From NCBI RefSeq assembly GCF_000473995.1, contig NC_022571.1:2573416-2637415 (forward strand): 64,000 nucleotides of DNA. The letters run 5' to 3'. Positions within the stretch are counted from its first letter, which is position 1. Every line of letters begins with the position of its first letter. This document shows positions 62,852 to 64,000 of this stretch, in pieces. The translations under genes and the position numbers were made by a program. Below the pieces are notes generated by a model. The model searched no databases. It saw nothing but the letters and a program-made list of their open reading frames with translations, and was not told the origin of the DNA. The stretch comes from Clostridium saccharobutylicum DSM 13864 (GTDB lineage Bacteria; Bacillota; Clostridia; Clostridiales; Clostridiaceae).

Positions 62852-64000
62852 ATATTGGGAAACTCTAAAGTAAATGTAGTTCCCTTATTAACCGTGCTTT
62901 CTAAATATATTTTTCCTCCATGAGCTTCTACAAAAGCCTTTGTAATTGTAAGCCCTATACCAGAACCCCCTGTATTTTTATTTCTTGATAGATCACTTCT
63001 ATAAAATCTTTCAAAAATATATGGGATATCTTTATCTGGTATGCCAATACCATTATCAATAATTTTAATTATAATACTATTATTTTCTTTCTTTAGCACT
63101 ACTTTAACTTTACCATTTGACCTTAAATGTTTATAAGAATTTGAGAGTAAATTATTCATAATCTGCTTAAACTTATCTATATCAATGTTTGCCTTGATCT
63201 CTGGAGTTATAATGCTAGTTAACTCATAGTTTTTTTTAATATAAAGTGGTTCATAAGTATCCACAACTTTTCCTAATTCATTGGAAAGGTTAACTTTACT
63301 TTTGTTCAAATTAATGTTGATTTGTTCAAATTTTGCCAAATCACGGAGATTATTCACCATTTTGGTTAGTCTATCAATTTCATTATAAAAAGTTTCAAAT
63401 CTCTCATTAGTAGGTTCCCAAATACCATCTATAAATGCCTCTACATGAGTTTTCAATGTAGTTAAAGGTGTCCTTAATTCATGAGCCATGTCTGAAGTTA
63501 ATCTTTTTCTAAGCATTTCTTGGTTGCTTAAAGTTTGTGAAAGATAATTTATTGAATTAGAAAGTTCAACTATTTCTTTCGTATTTGAGTTAACCTTTGC
63601 TCTTACATTTAAATCACCATTCCTCATTTTATTTGCAGTCTCAGTTATTTGAGCTAATGGTTTTGATATTTGTTTTGACATAACTATACTTATAATAATT
63701 CCAAATATTAAAGCCACTAAAGCTGACACTATAAATGAATGATTTAAAGTACTTATAAATGATACTGATGCAGAAGATAAATATGAGGTTCCAAAGTAAC
63801 CAATTATTATGGTACCCACTTCCTCTTTATTGTTACTAACTAAGGGATATTTGTTTTCAGTATACTCACCCATATTAATTCCATAAGAATTGTTCATCAT
63901 AGATCCCATCATATTTCCCATCATGCCATTCTTCTGTAAATAGGATTTGCCAGAAGAGTATAATGTATTATCATGTATATCTTTAATTTCTATATACAAG
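62845..64000 (-). CDS. Membrane sensor histidine kinase with Met-rich extracellular segment (N-terminus cut by window edge)
   Basis: About 385 C-terminal residues are visible. The extracellular part contains a Met-rich stretch (NGMMGNMMGSMMNNSYGINM). Then one membrane helix (SFIVSALVALIFGIIISIVM), a HAMP domain (SKPLAQITETANKMRNGDLN), HisKA with His in SDMAHELRTPLTTLKTH, and HATPase motifs (NNLLSNSYKH, DNGIGIPDKDI, GGSGIGLTI). It is a BaeS/CusS-like kinase. Met clusters often bind copper or silver, so a metal-stress sensor is a fair guess. The partner regulator gene should lie beyond the window. Confidence 0.88.
   Translation of the reverse strand, partial: LYIEIKDIHDNTLYSSGKSYLQKNGMMGNMMGSMMNNSYGINMGEYTENKYPLVSNNKEEVGTIIIGYFGTSYLSSASVSFISTLNHSFIVSALVALIFGIIISIVMSKQISKPLAQITETANKMRNGDLNVRAKVNSNTKEIVELSNSINYLSQTLSNQEMLRKRLTSDMAHELRTPLTTLKTHVEAFIDGIWEPTNERFETFYNEIDRLTKMVNNLRDLAKFEQININLNKSKVNLSNELGKVVDTYEPLYIKKNYELTSIITPEIKANIDIDKFKQIMNNLLSNSYKHLRSNGKVKVVLKKENNSIIIKIIDNGIGIPDKDIPYIFERFYRSDLSRNKNTGGSGIGLTITKAFVEAHGGKIYLESTVNKGTTFTLEFPNIF

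Overview
The window is low-GC Firmicute DNA and looks chromosomal from a solvent-forming Clostridium of the C. beijerinckii type. The evidence is AT-rich codon use, AGGAGG ribosome sites, sporulation-type genes, a CoA-acylating aldehyde dehydrogenase preceded by Rex-like operators, RNase J and a panBCD operon. This assignment is inference; no rRNA or tRNA gene was seen.

Layout. 1-2.1 kb: mutS (cut by the window edge). 2.4-3.0 kb: HAD nucleotidase. 3.0-4.6 kb: a graveyard of decayed genes (FAD oxidoreductase, ABC ATPase, rfbC). 4.6-6.6 kb: a Cys-rich protein and a coiled-coil protein, each behind a sigma-K-like promoter. 6.8-7.5 kb: dead IS256-family transposase. 7.7-11.2 kb: DUF2520 protein-panB-panC-panD operon with a long leader hairpin and a second structured spacer before panD. 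11.6-17.3 kb: aldehyde dehydrogenase, RNase J, a CotF-like coat protein, a TauE/SafE permease. 18.1-44.8 kb: a 26.7-kb defective contractile-tailed prophage. 44.7-47.6 kb: a decayed redox/hydrogenase-maturation area (rhodanese, Fe-S protein with internal deletion, hypD and hypE remnants). 47.6-52.4 kb: response regulator, five-PAS hybrid kinase and TetR regulator. 52.9-62.3 kb: a complete chemosensory operon cheY-cheW-cheA-mcp-cheR-cheB. 62.8 kb to the end: a Met-rich sensor kinase (cut).

The prophage splits a CoA-disulfide-reductase/rhodanese gene. A 15-bp direct repeat marks the two ends; the tyrosine integrase lies beside the right one. Head genes are reduced to a decoration protein, major capsid and connectors. 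Terminase, portal, replication genes and the N-terminus of a repressor are missing at a sharp junction near 43.29 kb. The baseplate J gene is broken by a 169-bp MITE with a 9-bp target duplication, and an IS3-family element sits among accessory genes. The element still carries intact lysis genes, a tail hub with two peptidoglycan hydrolase domains, an Ltp-type superinfection-exclusion protein, a lipoprotein and a secreted adhesin-like protein. The host gene lacks about 210 internal codons, so simple excision would give only a shortened in-frame fusion.

The most striking system is the chemosensory operon. Its receptor is a 1473-residue protein with no membrane segment or sensor domain. It has exactly ten 56-residue (8-heptad) repeats before and ten different 56-residue repeats after a normal signalling hairpin tip at the middle of the chain, so it should fold into a very long antiparallel hairpin (about 110 nm by simple helix geometry). 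The operon promoter carries the same architecture and operator-like palindrome as the nearby tetR promoter, suggesting control by that regulator. cheY has an A8 tract just after its best start codon that puts it out of frame; the rhodanese gene has a similar A7 defect. These are either sequencing errors or slippage/phase-variation switches.
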